In this document: positions 19,370 through 20,430 of the stretch, piece after piece
Numbering within the stretch: position 1 is the first letter of the stretch
Layout of the letters: each line of letters starts with the position of its first letter
From: Pelargonium nanum
Taxonomy: Eukaryota > Streptophyta > Magnoliopsida > Geraniales > Geraniaceae
Length of the DNA stretch: 20,430 bases
Assembly: GCA_036897485.1 (NCBI GenBank)
Contig: JAYMTF010001967.1
Location: 1-20,430, forward strand
Reading direction: 5' to 3'
The notes under the pieces: model-generated
The model's input: the letters and a program-made list of their open reading frames with translations, nothing else
Told to the model about the DNA's origin: nothing
Database searches by the model: none
Position numbers and translations under genes: made by a program

Positions 19370-20430
19370 ATGGCTCTCTCTTCCAGGTGTTTAGTGTTGT
19401 GTGTGTTGGTGTTTTGTGTGTACGAGACAGTTTGTTTTGCAGAGGTTTACAAGGTTGGTGACGATGCTGGTTGGACCCCAGGTGTTAACTTCACTCATTG
19501 GGCTTTTCCTAAGCATTTTCGTGTTGGCGATATCATCGGTAATTACTCTCATCTTCTCGACGTATTTGATATGTATTTGGTATTTGAACATTTGGATGTT
19601 TTACGGGTGTGTGTTAGATGCTTGGATTTAACGTGTTTCCCATTTTTTTCTTCTAAAAACGAATTCTCTGAACATGTTTGTTGTAAAACACTTGGACGTG
19701 CATGATTTTATGTAACTTTTATGATTTTTTTCTCGAAAAGATATGGATTGATATGTGTGCTTAGTTGAACACTTGAATTTTACTTATCCTCTATTTTGAA
19801 AAATGAACTGATTGAAGGTATTCGTATTGTAAAATGCACTAAATTACATTAACGCGCGTAATTTTATGTAACTTATATTCATTAATATTGTAACATTTAA
19901 ATTATTATTTTTTATTATTAAAAATACATTGATGAGCGTTACTTTATTCATAGATATGTCATGTATTTTACATTTTAAACTAATATATTTTTTTTTTTAC
20001 TTTTTCTTTAAATTGCATATATGAGCTTAAATTTACCCACACAAATTATTGTTCCAAATTTCATTCATTTCTTTTGTTTAAATATTTTAATTCTTAAACT
20101 TTAATTACTAGCATGTCAATTACATTTTACTTGAAATCAAACTGTGACCCTAACCAGACAGGTTGGGTCGAACGTTTTAAGCACTTTAAATTTCTTTTGA
20201 GGTCTCGGATTTGAGCGTCTCTACTGATTATTGTTTTGTTACGTAGTTTTCACATACAACAAGACCGAAGACAATGTTGTACGAGTGATGAACCGCAAGA
20301 ACTTCCACGACTGCAACACCACCGGAGCTCTGATGAACCTCTCCACCGGCAACGACACGATCACCATCCCGAAGCCCGGCCACTACTACTTCATCTCCAG
20401 CTCCTCCGACCACTGCATGGCCCATCACAT
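19370..20430 (+). CDS. Phytocyanin, early-nodulin-like (partial, runs off the right edge)
   Basis: Two exons seen: 19370-19538 and 20247-20430 (cut by the window), one GT-AG intron of 708 nt at the usual phytocyanin position after VGDII. 117 residues are visible. Residues 1-24 form a signal peptide (hydrophobic core [10 protein letters not shown], likely cut before EVYKV). The plastocyanin-like fold follows: [38 protein letters not shown], and [17 protein letters not shown]79 and C113 fit the conserved disulfide. By alignment with stellacyanin and umecyanin, the first copper His is Asp65, the copper Cys is Ser107, His112 remains, and the axial position is His117. Loss of two ligands places it with the non-copper early-nodulin-like group, secreted and often GPI-anchored; the anchor region is outside the window. 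Five N-glycosylation sequons are present (NFT, NKT, NTT, NLS, NDT). Confidence 0.88.

Noticed and set aside
1-20430. CRISPR-like array, bacterial defence locus or operon
   Set aside because: Introns, plant protein families and long AT-rich spacers show a plant nuclear locus. The tandem repeats present have no regular repeat-spacer structure.

Overview
The window is nuclear DNA from a flowering plant, most likely a eudicot. Genes are sparse and split by short introns bounded by GT/AG, intergenic DNA is very AT-rich, and the recognisable proteins are plant-specific (two chloroplast-targeted proteins, a TIME FOR COFFEE family protein and a phytocyanin). I could not assign a genus. All exon structures below were built by hand from reading frame, splice sites and remembered family sequences.

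Layout. 1-1580: a GC-rich edge segment, a cluster of TGGGCC/T motifs and a foldback MITE that ends about 45 bp before the first gene. 1581-4397 (+): four-exon FAP1-type chalcone-isomerase-fold fatty-acid-binding protein, 290 aa. 4398-5300: a short gap between convergent genes. 5301-9445 (-): twelve-exon TIME FOR COFFEE (TIC)-like gene, 926 aa, with a fossil tandem array of one of its own exons in the preceding intron. 9446-9900: its motif-rich promoter. 9900-14384: AT-rich intergenic DNA with degenerate repeats and one TATA-led 97-nt hairpin that may be an unannotated non-coding RNA gene. 14385-16594 (-): six-exon plastid-targeted protein with a NifU C-terminal-like domain lacking CxxC, 259 aa in the longest model, with a GC-AG intron and a minisatellite in intron 1. 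16595-19369: AT-rich intergenic DNA with several duplicated blocks. 19370-20430 (+): a phytocyanin/early-nodulin-like gene cut by the right edge.

The genes do not form a pathway; they are ordinary independent plant loci. FAP1 and the NifU-like protein both act in plastids, TIC-like proteins are nuclear clock and metabolism regulators, and the phytocyanin is secreted. The recurring theme is local tandem duplication with units of about 95-155 bp, found within or beside every gene. The two observations most worth following up are the duplicated TIC exon array, whose two full copies keep an open frame, and the hairpin at 12915-13011. No CRISPR array, tRNA, rRNA or intact autonomous mobile element was seen.
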